Source: Phycisphaeraceae bacterium
GTDB lineage: Bacteria; Planctomycetota; Phycisphaerae; Phycisphaerales; Phycisphaeraceae
Direction of reading: 5' to 3'
Assembly (NCBI GenBank): GCA_020851735.1
Contig: JADZCD010000037.1
Span: 1-64,000 of the forward strand
Length of the DNA stretch: 64,000 bases
Part shown: positions 42,487 to 51,337 of the stretch, piece by piece
Layout: every line of letters starts with the position of its first letter
Position numbering within the stretch: the first letter of the stretch is position 1
Position numbers and translations under genes: made by a program
The notes under the pieces: generated by a model
The model's input: only the letters and a program-made list of their open reading frames with translations
The model's database searches: none
What the model was told of the DNA's origin: nothing

Positions 42487-43071
42487 TCATAGACAACGAA
42501 GAATCAGATGCCGAACCGCATCCTGCGGAGTCAGGTCCGACACGTCAAAAGTGCGATCCGCCAGCGCAACGTAAACCGGCTCAAGCTTGGCTAACTCCTC
42601 TTCCACCTTCTGCTCCTGGCTGACAACCAACTTCGCCAAAGCCGCAGCCGCCAACCTCTTCCGCAAAACCACCGGCTGACACTTAAGAAAAATCCTCACT
42701 CCCCCCGGAAGTGCCCCCGGAAGTTTCCCCGGAACTGCCCCCGCAAGTGCCCCCGACAGTTCCCCTCCTCCTCCAGCAGCTCTGCCAGGACCGCGCTCAA
42801 GCATCTTCATAACGGCGGGATTCAACGGAGCCCTGGCTCCCAAGGCGATCACCTTATCCTCGTCCCCGATGACGGATCGCAAAACGCCCGCTTCCACGTC
42901 GCTGACCGCTGCCGAGTTCTGCTTGCGACCGACTTCCGCCATGGACGACAACCCAAAGTGCTTGCACACCAAGGCGTCCGTGTCCACCAGGGTTTTCCAC
43001 AGCTCGCCGGCCAAGTACCTGCCGATCGTGCTCTTGCCGCATCCGTGATATCCCAGCAGGATGATGCTCAT
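42487..43071 (-). CDS. Shikimate kinase-like paralogue, substrate site altered
   Basis: A 194-residue homologue of the downstream aroK. The P-loop GYHGCGKST and Asp32 are intact, so nucleotide binding is likely. The three positions that hold shikimate are changed: Arg57 is Ser, GGG at 78-80 is GAR, and the later Arg (LAEREPVY in aroK) is Leu (LAKLEPVY). Residues 93-124 are a Gly/Ala/Pro-rich insert encoded by a family-A repeat in place of a short loop. It may phosphorylate another substrate, act as a regulatory partner of AroK, or be decaying. It is divergent from dciA. Confidence 0.85.
   Translation of the reverse strand: MSIILLGYHGCGKSTIGRYLAGELWKTLVDTDALVCKHFGLSSMAEVGRKQNSAAVSDVEAGVLRSVIGDEDKVIALGARAPLNPAVMKMLERGPGRAAGGGGELSGALAGAVPGKLPGALPGGVRIFLKCQPVVLRKRLAAAALAKLVVSQEQKVEEELAKLEPVYVALADRTFDVSDLTPQDAVRHLILRCL
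42699..42771. repeat. Family-A repeat inside the aroK-like gene
   Basis: Six consecutive 12-bp units (CCCCCGGAAGTG, CCCCCGGAAGTT, TCCCCGGAACTG, CCCCCGCAAGTG, CCCCCGACAGTT and a partial) lie in frame. This is the cleanest tract of the family in the window. Confidence 0.8.
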
Positions 43072-43148
43072 GAGGGGGAATTGTAGCGGCCCCGGCTTGG
43101 GAATCTTCTTTTCACGACCAATCGCTCCCAGACGGTAAAATCCAGCCC

Positions 43149-43559
43149 ATGCACAGCCCCGCCCCCCCGGATCCCCCGGAATCCCCTGACCCCCGCCAGC
43201 AATACCTCGATCGCCTCCGCCAGTGGCGCAATCGCAAGGAAGCCGACCTGTCGCTGGAAAAAGTCACCCGGAACATGGGCAAGCAACTGGAACGCCTGCA
43301 AAAGCAGATGGGCCCGATGGCGGAACTTTGGGAACAGATCGTGCCCCCCAGCCTGCTGCCCTTCACACGCTTAGAGGGTTTCGCCCGCGGAGTGTTGACC
43401 GTCGGCGTCCAAGGCAGCAGCCGGCTGTTTGAGCTGGATCGCTTTCTAAGACAGGGAAAGGAAAGGGAACTAATCCAGCGCTTTAAAGCCGGCTCCCTGC
43501 GCCGGGTGAAGCTGCAGTTGGCCGCGGTGGATGCGCCAAACGATTTGCCCGCCTCGTAG
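43149..43559 (+). CDS. dciA: DciA-like DUF721 protein
   Basis: A 136-residue protein of the DUF721/DciA family, whose members load the replicative helicase in bacteria lacking DnaC/DnaI. The core runs from about residue 50: LWEQIVPPSLLPFTRLEGF, then VLTVGVQGSSRLFELDRFL and a basic end KAGSLRRVKLQLAA. The first 20 residues are Pro-rich and encoded by family-B-like sequence (43153-43195), as if the N-terminus had been extended by the repeat. It diverges from the aroK-like gene. Confidence 0.85.
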   Translation: MHSPAPPDPPESPDPRQQYLDRLRQWRNRKEADLSLEKVTRNMGKQLERLQKQMGPMAELWEQIVPPSLLPFTRLEGFARGVLTVGVQGSSRLFELDRFLRQGKERELIQRFKAGSLRRVKLQLAAVDAPNDLPAS

Positions 43560-43588
43560 TGGCATGGACTTGCCGCCAAGAATAATCC

Positions 43589-43677
43589 ATTTACCACAGA
43601 GGCCACGGAGACCACAGAGATAAAAGCAAAAGAATAATCATGGTCTACGGCTTTTCTCCGTGCTCTCCGTGGTAAAT
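43589..43677. repeat. Family-C CACGGAG inverted repeat
   Basis: The left arm (43589-43627) holds three CCACRGAGR units and the right arm (43649-43677) two on the opposite strand, flanked by matching ATTTACCAC and GTGGTAAAT ends. It can fold into a long imperfect hairpin with a 21-base loop, between dciA and the lipoprotein gene. Confidence 0.75.
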
Positions 43678-43719
43678 TCTTTTGTTTTTCCTGATCTCGC
43701 CCTTACCAGGATCAAACCC

Positions 43720-44445
43720 ATGCGAATTTTCGTCTGTGCTTCGTGGCTCATGCTGGCCGTGTTCGCGCTTACCTCCGGTTGCCAAAGCTCAAGCTGGGCG
43801 GAACAGGCCCGGCTGGAGCAGCAGGCTGTGCAACCTACGGACAAAACCTTCCTGGCCAAGGATCTATTGCCCCTGCGCAAACATTCCGGGCACCGCCGCA
43901 TCCGAAACGGCAACAAACCTGAACAAAAAGTCGCTGAATCGCTTCGCTCCAGCCAGGAACCAGGCCAGGAAAAGAATCTCTGGATCCACACGGTCCAAGG
44001 CGTCAGCACCACCTACCTGCAACAGGAAGAGGATGGCTCGATCCGGGTGGTCAGGGAAGAGTCGCTCGACGACGGCGTCCGCGTGGAATACGAGCCCGCC
44101 CTCCTATATCTGCCCGCACAGTTGCAGCCTGGACAGGAGTATCAGGCAAAAAGCAACATGAAAGTCTTTAACCTAAAGGACGGCTCCCCGCGCGGCCAGG
44201 GCGAAAACCAGGTGACGATCAAGCTTCTTGGCGTTCAGCCCGTCGCCGGGTTAGGGACCGACAAAGAACTGGTGGTGGTCCAGACCAGCCACGCCATCGA
44301 CCTGAATGTCGCTGACGCCAAGGTGCAAATCTACACCCGCTATCGTCCGGGCCAGGGCATCAAGTCCGAAAACCTTCGGCAGCAGACCATCTTGCTCGGT
44401 TTGCTGCCTTCCGTGGAAACCAAATCCAGCCTGGTGGCGGATTAA
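43720..44445 (+). CDS. Predicted lipoprotein
   Basis: A 241-residue protein starting at the ATG at 43720 (MRIFVCASWLML). The signal peptide ends in the lipobox LTSGC, so Cys20 should be lipid-modified. The rest is a beta-rich domain, with QEEDGSIRVVREESLDDGV and ALLYLPAQLQPGQEYQ, that I cannot assign to a family. Upstream is the CACGGAG hairpin repeat. Confidence 0.75.
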   Translation: MRIFVCASWLMLAVFALTSGCQSSSWAEQARLEQQAVQPTDKTFLAKDLLPLRKHSGHRRIRNGNKPEQKVAESLRSSQEPGQEKNLWIHTVQGVSTTYLQQEEDGSIRVVREESLDDGVRVEYEPALLYLPAQLQPGQEYQAKSNMKVFNLKDGSPRGQGENQVTIKLLGVQPVAGLGTDKELVVVQTSHAIDLNVADAKVQIYTRYRPGQGIKSENLRQQTILLGLLPSVETKSSLVAD

Positions 44446-44563
44446 CCATCACCAGACCAGTCCGATTATTGGTCGCGGCAACGCTCCGAAGTGTGGCAAA
44501 GTTTATTAAGTAAAGGGTTTAGGCGGACGATATAGCCAGTATCACCCTGCATTGGAGGGATTC

Positions 44564-44770
44564 ATGCCCTCAGAAGTCATCCGCGTTATTTGCCCTAATC
44601 TCCGCTGCCGATCCATCCTGGCGGTTCCCGCCATGACCCGCGGCAAGGTAGTGCGCTGTCGTAAGTGCAATGCCAGGGTGAAAATACCCCTGGTTGCCAC
44701 CTCCGCGGCACCCACGCCCGCAGTGCCGGCCGCCTCTAATGAGCAACCTGGCGAAGAAGAAAAGGTCTAA
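44564..44770 (+). CDS. Small zinc-ribbon protein
   Basis: A 68-residue protein with one zinc ribbon: ICPNLRCRS and, 19 residues later, VRCRKCNARVKIP. The C-terminal third is Ala/Pro/Glu-rich. GGAGGG four bases upstream of 44564 fixes the start. Such ribbons are common at the start of planctomycete regulatory proteins, but this one ends soon after. Function unknown. Confidence 0.8.
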   Translation: MPSEVIRVICPNLRCRSILAVPAMTRGKVVRCRKCNARVKIPLVATSAAPTPAVPAASNEQPGEEEKV

Positions 44771-44877
44771 GAAACCACCTTCCACGCAGACGTTGCGCCA
44801 TCGCCAATTAAAAAGAATTCGCGTATTAATAGCGGGCTGCCAATAGCGACAATTGTGCCATGGCCCGACGACCCGTC

Positions 44878-45426
44878 TTACTTCTTGTCGTCTTCCTCGT
44901 CGTCCAGAATCAAGGGCAGATTGCCGGACGAACCCCCGCCAGCGCTTTGTGAATCCGACATGCCGTCCAAATTGATCGTCCCGCTGTCCAGCGAGGCTGT
45001 GGCGGCACTATCTTCCAAAGCAGCCACCGCCAGCGCACTGGCATCCAGTGGCAGCTCTTTCTTCTTGCGGGTTTTGGGCTTGGTCGCCTTGTGGGCCGGG
45101 ATAATCGTCGGCACCGGATCGATTTTCTCCGGCTTCCCGTCCACAACCACGATAAACTTAACCGGACCGACGCTGATCTGATCCCCAGGGGCCAGGTCAG
45201 CCTCCTGCACCCGCGCACCGTTGTGGAAGGTGCCGTTGCTCGAGCCTAGGTCACGCAGGTGGACCGCATCCTGGTCGATGGTGATCTCGCAATGCTTACG
45301 CGAGACAATAGCCAAGGGCACCCGCAGGCCACAGGATACCGTGCGGCCAACTACAGTCCGGCCACGGCTTAAGGTGAAATCGCGGCGGGTACCGTCCGCC
45401 ATAAACATGACCAGTACAACGTCCAT
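44878..45426 (-). CDS. FHA-domain protein
   Basis: A 182-residue protein. Residues 15-95 are a forkhead-associated domain that binds phosphothreonine: VVGRTVSCGLRVP, SRKHCEI and DLGSSNGTFHNG carry the conserved Arg, Ser, His and Asn. The rest is a low-complexity acidic tail ending DDEEDDKK. Its ATG (45426-45424) overlaps the divergent hemW ATG (45425-45427) within CATG, so each promoter must lie inside the other gene. The ligand is unknown. Confidence 0.88.
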   Translation of the reverse strand: MDVVLVMFMADGTRRDFTLSRGRTVVGRTVSCGLRVPLAIVSRKHCEITIDQDAVHLRDLGSSNGTFHNGARVQEADLAPGDQISVGPVKFIVVVDGKPEKIDPVPTIIPAHKATKPKTRKKKELPLDASALAVAALEDSAATASLDSGTINLDGMSDSQSAGGGSSGNLPLILDDEEDDKK

Positions 45427-46654
45427 GACAGATCCAATCTGCAAAGATGGAGGGACCAACGTTAAGTCTACTTTTGAAATCACGACAGGGCAACCTTTAT
45501 CTTCCAATCCTATTCAAGGGTTGTATTTGCATATCCCTTTCTGCTTCCACAAATGCCACTATTGCGATTTCTACAGCCTCCCTGACAGCCCCACCGGCAT
45601 AAACGGACCAGCTGCGGGATCAGACCGGCAAAGTGCCTTTGTGGACCGGCTTCTAAAAGAAATCCGTTTCCAGGCTCAGCGCTATACGCTTCGACCCCGC
45701 ACGGTGTTCTTCGGCGGCGGCACGCCCACCCTGCTGGAGGCAGAACTTTGGAAAAAAATATTGGAAACCATGCGTCAGATGGGCCTCCTGGACGACGTGG
45801 CGGAATTCACCGTCGAAGCCAATCCGGAAACCCTCCACGAAAACCTCCTGACCGTCCTGGTTCAGGGCGGAGTTAATCGAATCAGCATCGGCGCCCAGTC
45901 CTTCAACGTCACCCACCTGAAGACCCTCGAACGCTGGCATGAGCCGGCCAGCGTTACCCGCGCGGTGACCTTGGCGCGTAAGGCGGGCATCGCCAACATC
46001 AACCTCGACCTGATCTTTGCCATTCCCGGGCAGACCCCCGACGATGTCCGGGACGACTTAAGCCAAGCCCTCCACCTCCAGCCCGACCACATCAGCTGCT
46101 ACGGCCTGACCTACGAGCCCAACACCGCCCTCACCCAGCGCCAGCGGGCGGGGCAAATCCAACCCGTGGACGAAGAAATCGAACGGCGCATGTACGGGCT
46201 GGTCCGACAGATCCTCGCCCAGACCGGCTACGAGCATTACGAAATCAGTAACTGGGCCAGGCCCGGCCGCCAGTGCCTGCACAATCTGGTCTATTGGGAA
46301 AACGACTCCTGGCTGGGATTCGGACCCTCCGCCGCCAGCCATGTCCAGGGCCGACGGTGGAAGAACGTGCCGCACTTAGGCGCCTATATAAGTTCCGTCG
46401 CCTCCGCGCCCGTCGCGGATGAAGAGGAATTGGACGTCAACCGGCACGTCGGCGAAGTCCTGATGCTCCGTTTGCGCCTGCGCGCCGGCGCGGAAAGAAG
46501 CTGGCTCAATGCCCTGCTCCGCGACGATCACGCACGGTGGGACAAAGTCCGTGACTTAGAACGCCTGGGCATGCTGGCCTGGCGAGACGATCACCTGCAG
46601 TTGACCGAAGAAGGTCTCTACGTGGCCGACGCGGTGATCAGCCAGTTGCTGTAA
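45425..46654 (+). CDS. hemW: HemW-like radical SAM heme chaperone
   Basis: A 409-residue radical SAM protein of the HemW (coproporphyrinogen III oxidase-like) family, a heme chaperone for respiratory enzymes. The iron-sulfur motif is CFHKCHYC in YLHIPFCFHKCHYCDFYS, followed by VFFGGGTPTLL and RISIGAQSFN; the C-terminal wing has YEISNWARPG. The ATG at 45425 is the last before the motif, giving a 35-residue N-terminus; earlier codons overlap the FHA gene antisense and look unlike protein. True HemN lacks a match here because it is longer. Confidence 0.9.
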   Translation: MTDPICKDGGTNVKSTFEITTGQPLSSNPIQGLYLHIPFCFHKCHYCDFYSLPDSPTGINGPAAGSDRQSAFVDRLLKEIRFQAQRYTLRPRTVFFGGGTPTLLEAELWKKILETMRQMGLLDDVAEFTVEANPETLHENLLTVLVQGGVNRISIGAQSFNVTHLKTLERWHEPASVTRAVTLARKAGIANINLDLIFAIPGQTPDDVRDDLSQALHLQPDHISCYGLTYEPNTALTQRQRAGQIQPVDEEIERRMYGLVRQILAQTGYEHYEISNWARPGRQCLHNLVYWENDSWLGFGPSAASHVQGRRWKNVPHLGAYISSVASAPVADEEELDVNRHVGEVLMLRLRLRAGAERSWLNALLRDDHARWDKVRDLERLGMLAWRDDHLQLTEEGLYVADAVISQLL

Positions 46655-46664
46655 GGTTTTCGAC

Positions 46665-47093
46665 TTAATGATCGGCTTGGTGGTGCCCGCTGCCTGCCGA
46701 AGCATGGTGGTCGACAGCGGCAACGGCCGGGCGCTCGGGACCGACGGGGGTTTTAAGTTTAGATGCCGGCAATCCCAGCAAAACCGCCAGCGCGAACAGC
46801 CCGACGATTCCGCCGATCACATAGCGGTACCAGTCCGGCCACGCCGGCTGACCGTTGGCATCGCGCGGAACCAGCTGATCCGCAGCCGCAGCACCCATGT
46901 CTTCCCCAGCGTGCTCCCCGCCGGCTTGCGCAGGCGCGGAAGCCTCTGAATGCTCAGCCGCCGCCGGCGCAACCGCCGGGGTGCCGGCATGCTCCGCGGG
47001 CAACGGGTTGGACCAGCCCACCTGCCCAGCCGCCAGCCAGCCCAGCGTCAAACCCACCAGCACGCCCGACCATCGCAAAGCTTTTTTCCTCAT
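46665..47093 (-). CDS. Hypothetical exported membrane protein, His-rich end
   Basis: A 142-residue protein: an N-terminal signal or anchor segment (RWSGVLVGLTLGWLAAG), an Ala/Glu/His-rich part with several HAG and EHSE stretches, a transmembrane helix near 107-127 (YVIGGIVGLFALAVLLGLP), and a His-rich cytoplasmic or periplasmic end (VDHHASAGSGHHQADH). No family recognised. Histidines suggest metal handling, but this is guesswork. It is 94 bp upstream of secA's stop region, on the same strand as secA. Confidence 0.65.
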   Translation of the reverse strand: MRKKALRWSGVLVGLTLGWLAAGQVGWSNPLPAEHAGTPAVAPAAAEHSEASAPAQAGGEHAGEDMGAAAADQLVPRDANGQPAWPDWYRYVIGGIVGLFALAVLLGLPASKLKTPVGPERPAVAAVDHHASAGSGHHQADH

Positions 47094-47161
47094 GATCGAT
47101 TCGCTCCCGCCAAGCACAGGATATCCGCCCGCTTGCGCTACCGGGCAAGAGGATACGCCGT

Positions 47162-47187
47162 GCAGGGGTCCGGGGTCAAAGGGTCAA
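47162..47187. repeat. Family-B repeat after secA
   Basis: On the minus strand TTGACCCTTTGACCCCGGAC sits directly after the secA stop codon, another case of this repeat touching a gene end. Confidence 0.5.
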
Positions 47188-50100
47188 TCACCGCCGCTTG
47201 TGGCGTGGCTGCACCGGGTGCTCACGCGCTTTTTTCGCAGCCTTGGCCTCGGCGGCGCGACGCTGTTTACGCGAAACAAAGTGCGTTCCGCCGCCCGTGC
47301 CCGCCCGCTCGGCAGCCTCGATGTCCTCCTGTTGCTCGGAGGTGCCCTGGCTTGCCGCGGCCGCGGCCTGCTGGGAGACGACGCCTTGAGCCTCCTCGTG
47401 CCGGGCTTCCTGTTCGTTATAAACGCTGCGCACCTGCACGTTGGGCGTTAAGCGGGCGCGGAAGATCAAGTCCGTCACCCGTTCCCGCACCATCTGCTGC
47501 ATCTGCTCGAATTGGTTGGCGCCTTCGCGCTTGTACTCGATGCGTGGGTCCTTCTCGGCATACCCGCGCAGGCTGACCGAATCGCGCACCTGGTCCATGG
47601 CGTACAGGTGGTCCTTCCAGGCCGTATCCAGAATCTGCAGCAGGACAAAACGCTCGAGCTCCGTCATTTCCGCCCGCAGCATGCTCCTGCCTTTCTGCAG
47701 CAGGAGCTCACGGCGATCCTGGGCCTCGACCAGCTCCTGGGCGGTGGTCGGCTGCAGCAAGCGCTTGCCCGCCCATTCCGCCAGGGCCTGCGCGTCGGGA
47801 TGTTCCGCCAAAGCCCGATCCACCAGGGTTTGCAGGCGATCGCCGTTGATCCAATGGTCCGCCTCCGCCACCAGTTTGCCGTGCAGGTCCTTGCCGGCCA
47901 TCCCCAGCACGTCCTGGGCGGTCCAGCCCATCTCGTAACGGTGATTGGCCCACCCGGCCAGTTGCGCCGCCGCCCGCTCACGGTCCTGCTGGGCGATCAT
48001 GAACGTCATGTCCAGGGCGAACTCCACCGGATACGTCACTTCCCGCCGGCGATAGGCCAGGCGTGCCTTCTCCAAAACGTGCTCGATCGCATCGTCCAAC
48101 GATAACTTGGCCAATTCCTGGGCCGACAGCTCGATGCCGAACTTGGTGCGCGCCCAGTCCACGATCTGCCGCTGCGCGTAATGAGGCTCTAAAAACTTAG
48201 CCAAGCCGGACAAATCCTTCTTGTCGATCTGCTTGACCGCCGCCTCCGCCAACGTATCGCGGACTTCCTGAATGCTCATCTGCCGCAGGCGGGACTGCGT
48301 CAAATCCACGCTGAATCGGCTCATGGCCCAGGAGCTTAGCCCCTTGTAATCCCATTCCTCGGCCGGCAGGTCGGAGGACATGTACTCGCCGATGGTCAAT
48401 TCGATGATCGACCGCGCTTCGCCGCGTGCTTCCTGGCGGACCTGCCGCTCTAATTCCGACAAACTGTCCGTGCGCAGCTTGCTGGGATCGACGCTCACGT
48501 CCAGCGTCTGTCGGCACCACTCGGCGATCTGCGTCACCAGATAGTCGTCCGCCAGATACGCCGACAGGGCGCTTTCCACCGCGTCCGTCAGATACCCGAA
48601 GACGATCGCATGCACGTCCCGGCCCGCGAGCACCGCCTGGCGGATGCCGTAGAAGCTGCTGCGCTGGTGCTCCATCACCTCGTCGTATTCCAGCAGGTTT
48701 TTACGAATTTCAAAGTTGCGCTCTTCGACCTTCTTCTGGGCCCGCTCCACGCTCTTGGTCACCCAGCGATGCTCGATGGAATCCCCTTCCTTCATGCCCA
48801 GCTTGGAGAGCGCCGTCAGCGTGGTCTTGCCTGCAAAAAGGGCCATCAGCTCGTCGTCCAGCGAAATAAAAAACCGCGACGACCCGCGATCACCCTGGCG
48901 CCCGGAGCGCCCGCGCAACTGGTTGTCGATGCGGCGGGCTTCGTGCCGCTCGGTGCCCACGATGTGCAGCCCGCCCATCTGCTCCACGTGCTGATAGATC
49001 TTTAGGCGATGGAACATGAAATCCGGCAAAGCGTCCAAGGCTGACATGCAGGCCTCCGCGGACATGCGCCCCGCCTTGGCCGGATCGATCATGGCGAACG
49101 TGCCCACCCAGTGACGCAGCAGCTGGAGGTGAATCTCCTGGTCGCTCTGGGCTTCCACGTCCTTGGGCTTCCACCCCAGCACCACGCTGGCCTGGTGGCG
49201 ATACGACAGAGAAACAAGCTCCTCATCGCTCATCGTCGCCGCCGCCTGGCGCGGCAGGAGATTGCGCTGCTGCCAGTGATGAACCAGGGCCGCCCGCTCA
49301 ATGGCCGCCAGCTTGATGTCCGTGCCGCGGCCGGCCATGTTGGTGGCGATCATCACCGCGCCCAGTTCGCCGGCATGAGCCACGATCAACGCCTCACGCT
49401 CGTGCTGCTTGGCGTTAAGCACTTCATGCTTGATGCCGTGCCGCTTGGCCAGCATGCCCGAGAGCATCTCGCTCTTTTCCACGCTGGTGGTGCCCACCAG
49501 CACGGGCCTGCCCAGGTCGTGATAGCGCTTGATCTCATCGAGAATGGCGCTCCACTTGTCCTTCTGCGACAGATAAATCAGATCGTCCCGATCAACGCGC
49601 GTCACCGGCCGATTGGTGGGAATGCTCACCACCTCCAGCTTGTAGATCTCATGGAATTCCTGGGATTCGGTCATGGCCGTGCCGGTCATGCCCGCCAGAC
49701 GCTTGTAGAGCTTGGCGAAGTTCTGAATGGTGACGGTCGCCAGGGTCTGGGTTTCCTGCTTGACCTTGACCTTCTCCTTGGCCTCCACCGCCTGGTGCAG
49801 CCCGTCCGACCACTGCCGGCCGATCATCAGACGCCCGGTGAATTCATCGACGATGATCACCTCCCCGTTCTGCACCACGTAGTCCTTGTCCCGCTGGTAC
49901 ACCGCGTGGGCCCGCAACGCGTTTTCCAGCAGATGCGGAAAGTCCATGTTGGTCCCGACGTAGAACGACCCGATGTTCGCCACCTTCTGGGCCTCCGCCA
50001 CGCCGTCGTGCGTCAGGTGCGAGGCTTTCTTGTCCATCTCCACTTCGTAGTAGCGGGTGTTGCGATCGCGCTGGCTTTCCAGCTCCGGCAATTGCTGCGC

Positions 50101-51219
50101 CAGCCGGCCCATCTCCTCTTTCATCTCCGCGCTGGCGTTCTTATCGCGGGCGTTGCGGATGTCGCCTTCCAGGCCCTTGATCCGGCGGATGGCCTGCTGC
50201 ACCGCCGCGTCCTGGGCGTCCCAGTCCCGCTGCTTCTGCATCAGGTGGCGGGCGATCTGGTCCGCCAGCGCGTAGCGCGGCGTGTCTTCGTGAGCCGGTC
50301 CGGAAATAATCAGCGGCGTGCGAGCTTCGTCGATCAGAATCGAGTCCACTTCGTCAATAATGCAGAAGTCCCGGTGCTTCTGGACCTGCTCCTCGAGCGT
50401 CAGCTTCATGTTGTCGCGCAGATAATCGAACCCGAACTCGCTGTTCGTGCCGTAAAGGGCGTTGCAGAAGTAAGCCTGTTTCTTTTCCTCCGGCGGCTGC
50501 ATGTGGAAGGGGTGAATCGCCCCCACCGTCAGGCCCAGGTGGTAATAAAACGGGAAAACCCAGTCGCGGTCGCGCTGCACCAGGTAGTCGTTGACCGTGA
50601 CGATGTGGCACTGCAAGCCTTCCAGGATGGACAGGTAACAGGCCAGCGGCGCCACGATGGTCTTGCCTTCGCCGGTCTTCATCTCGGAGATCTTGCCCTC
50701 CCAGAGCACCATGCCGCCGATCAGCTGCACGTCGAACGGCCGAGCCCGATAGGGTGGCCGGCTTTCCGGATACAAGGCCCGCACCGCCTGATAGAGGGAA
50801 TTGGGAATCTCCACCTGCATCCAGCCCGGCACCGGCTCGTTCTGCCCCGGAATTGTCTTGGGCGCGGTGGCGGCGATCTGGGCTTTGACTTGCGCATGAA
50901 CCCCGCGCTGACTTTCCGGCAACGTCGCCGGATCGAAGGCCAGCTCCGGTTTGAAGATGTTGCGAATGCCCACCGCCCGATCCATCGCCTCGCGGGCCAC
51001 CGCCAACGCCGCGGGCACGATGGCCTCGCGGCTTTCGCCCGCCGCCAGGCGCTGCGTGAACTCCGTCGTCTTTTCGCGCAGCTGCGCATCGGTCAACTGA
51101 GCGACTTCCCGCTCCAGGGCGTTGATCTGCTCCACCCGCCGGCGATAGGTCTTAAGCAGACGATCGTTGCGGGAACCGAAGATACGCGTATAGGTCTTGC
51201 CGAATGCGGAAATAACCAT
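47188..51219 (-). CDS. secA: Preprotein translocase ATPase SecA, long form
   Basis: A 1343-residue SecA, against about 900 in E. coli. It drives secretory proteins through SecYEG. Walker A MKTGEGKT is at 180-187, DEVDSILIDEART near 289, and MAGRGTDIKL and RRIDNQLRGRSGRQGD are intact. Extra sequence lies at about 325-395 (coiled coil in the cross-linking domain region), 638-748 (between the GTD motif and GGLHIVGTERHE) and in the C-terminal half, where over 200 residues are added. The C-terminus is basic (RKQRRAAEAKAAKKA) and lacks the zinc-binding Cys motif that contacts SecB. The start MVISAFGK is family-like. Confidence 0.95.
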   Translation of the reverse strand: MVISAFGKTYTRIFGSRNDRLLKTYRRRVEQINALEREVAQLTDAQLREKTTEFTQRLAAGESREAIVPAALAVAREAMDRAVGIRNIFKPELAFDPATLPESQRGVHAQVKAQIAATAPKTIPGQNEPVPGWMQVEIPNSLYQAVRALYPESRPPYRARPFDVQLIGGMVLWEGKISEMKTGEGKTIVAPLACYLSILEGLQCHIVTVNDYLVQRDRDWVFPFYYHLGLTVGAIHPFHMQPPEEKKQAYFCNALYGTNSEFGFDYLRDNMKLTLEEQVQKHRDFCIIDEVDSILIDEARTPLIISGPAHEDTPRYALADQIARHLMQKQRDWDAQDAAVQQAIRRIKGLEGDIRNARDKNASAEMKEEMGRLAQQLPELESQRDRNTRYYEVEMDKKASHLTHDGVAEAQKVANIGSFYVGTNMDFPHLLENALRAHAVYQRDKDYVVQNGEVIIVDEFTGRLMIGRQWSDGLHQAVEAKEKVKVKQETQTLATVTIQNFAKLYKRLAGMTGTAMTESQEFHEIYKLEVVSIPTNRPVTRVDRDDLIYLSQKDKWSAILDEIKRYHDLGRPVLVGTTSVEKSEMLSGMLAKRHGIKHEVLNAKQHEREALIVAHAGELGAVMIATNMAGRGTDIKLAAIERAALVHHWQQRNLLPRQAAATMSDEELVSLSYRHQASVVLGWKPKDVEAQSDQEIHLQLLRHWVGTFAMIDPAKAGRMSAEACMSALDALPDFMFHRLKIYQHVEQMGGLHIVGTERHEARRIDNQLRGRSGRQGDRGSSRFFISLDDELMALFAGKTTLTALSKLGMKEGDSIEHRWVTKSVERAQKKVEERNFEIRKNLLEYDEVMEHQRSSFYGIRQAVLAGRDVHAIVFGYLTDAVESALSAYLADDYLVTQIAEWCRQTLDVSVDPSKLRTDSLSELERQVRQEARGEARSIIELTIGEYMSSDLPAEEWDYKGLSSWAMSRFSVDLTQSRLRQMSIQEVRDTLAEAAVKQIDKKDLSGLAKFLEPHYAQRQIVDWARTKFGIELSAQELAKLSLDDAIEHVLEKARLAYRRREVTYPVEFALDMTFMIAQQDRERAAAQLAGWANHRYEMGWTAQDVLGMAGKDLHGKLVAEADHWINGDRLQTLVDRALAEHPDAQALAEWAGKRLLQPTTAQELVEAQDRRELLLQKGRSMLRAEMTELERFVLLQILDTAWKDHLYAMDQVRDSVSLRGYAEKDPRIEYKREGANQFEQMQQMVRERVTDLIFRARLTPNVQVRSVYNEQEARHEEAQGVVSQQAAAAASQGTSEQQEDIEAAERAGTGGGTHFVSRKQRRAAEAKAAKKAREHPVQPRHKRR

Positions 51220-51337
51220 GGCTTGTCACTCTCATGCAAAAGAGGCTTCCGCCCATGAGCTTCGCTTAGTCAGCCGGGCGGGAATTGAATTTAAATAAAT
51301 AACGGGAATCAAATCGGACCGGGCCGCCGCTGGAGAA

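Noticed and set aside
49111..51258. 715-codon frame antisense to secA
   Set aside because: Shadow of the secA codon pattern with no family match and no ribosome site.
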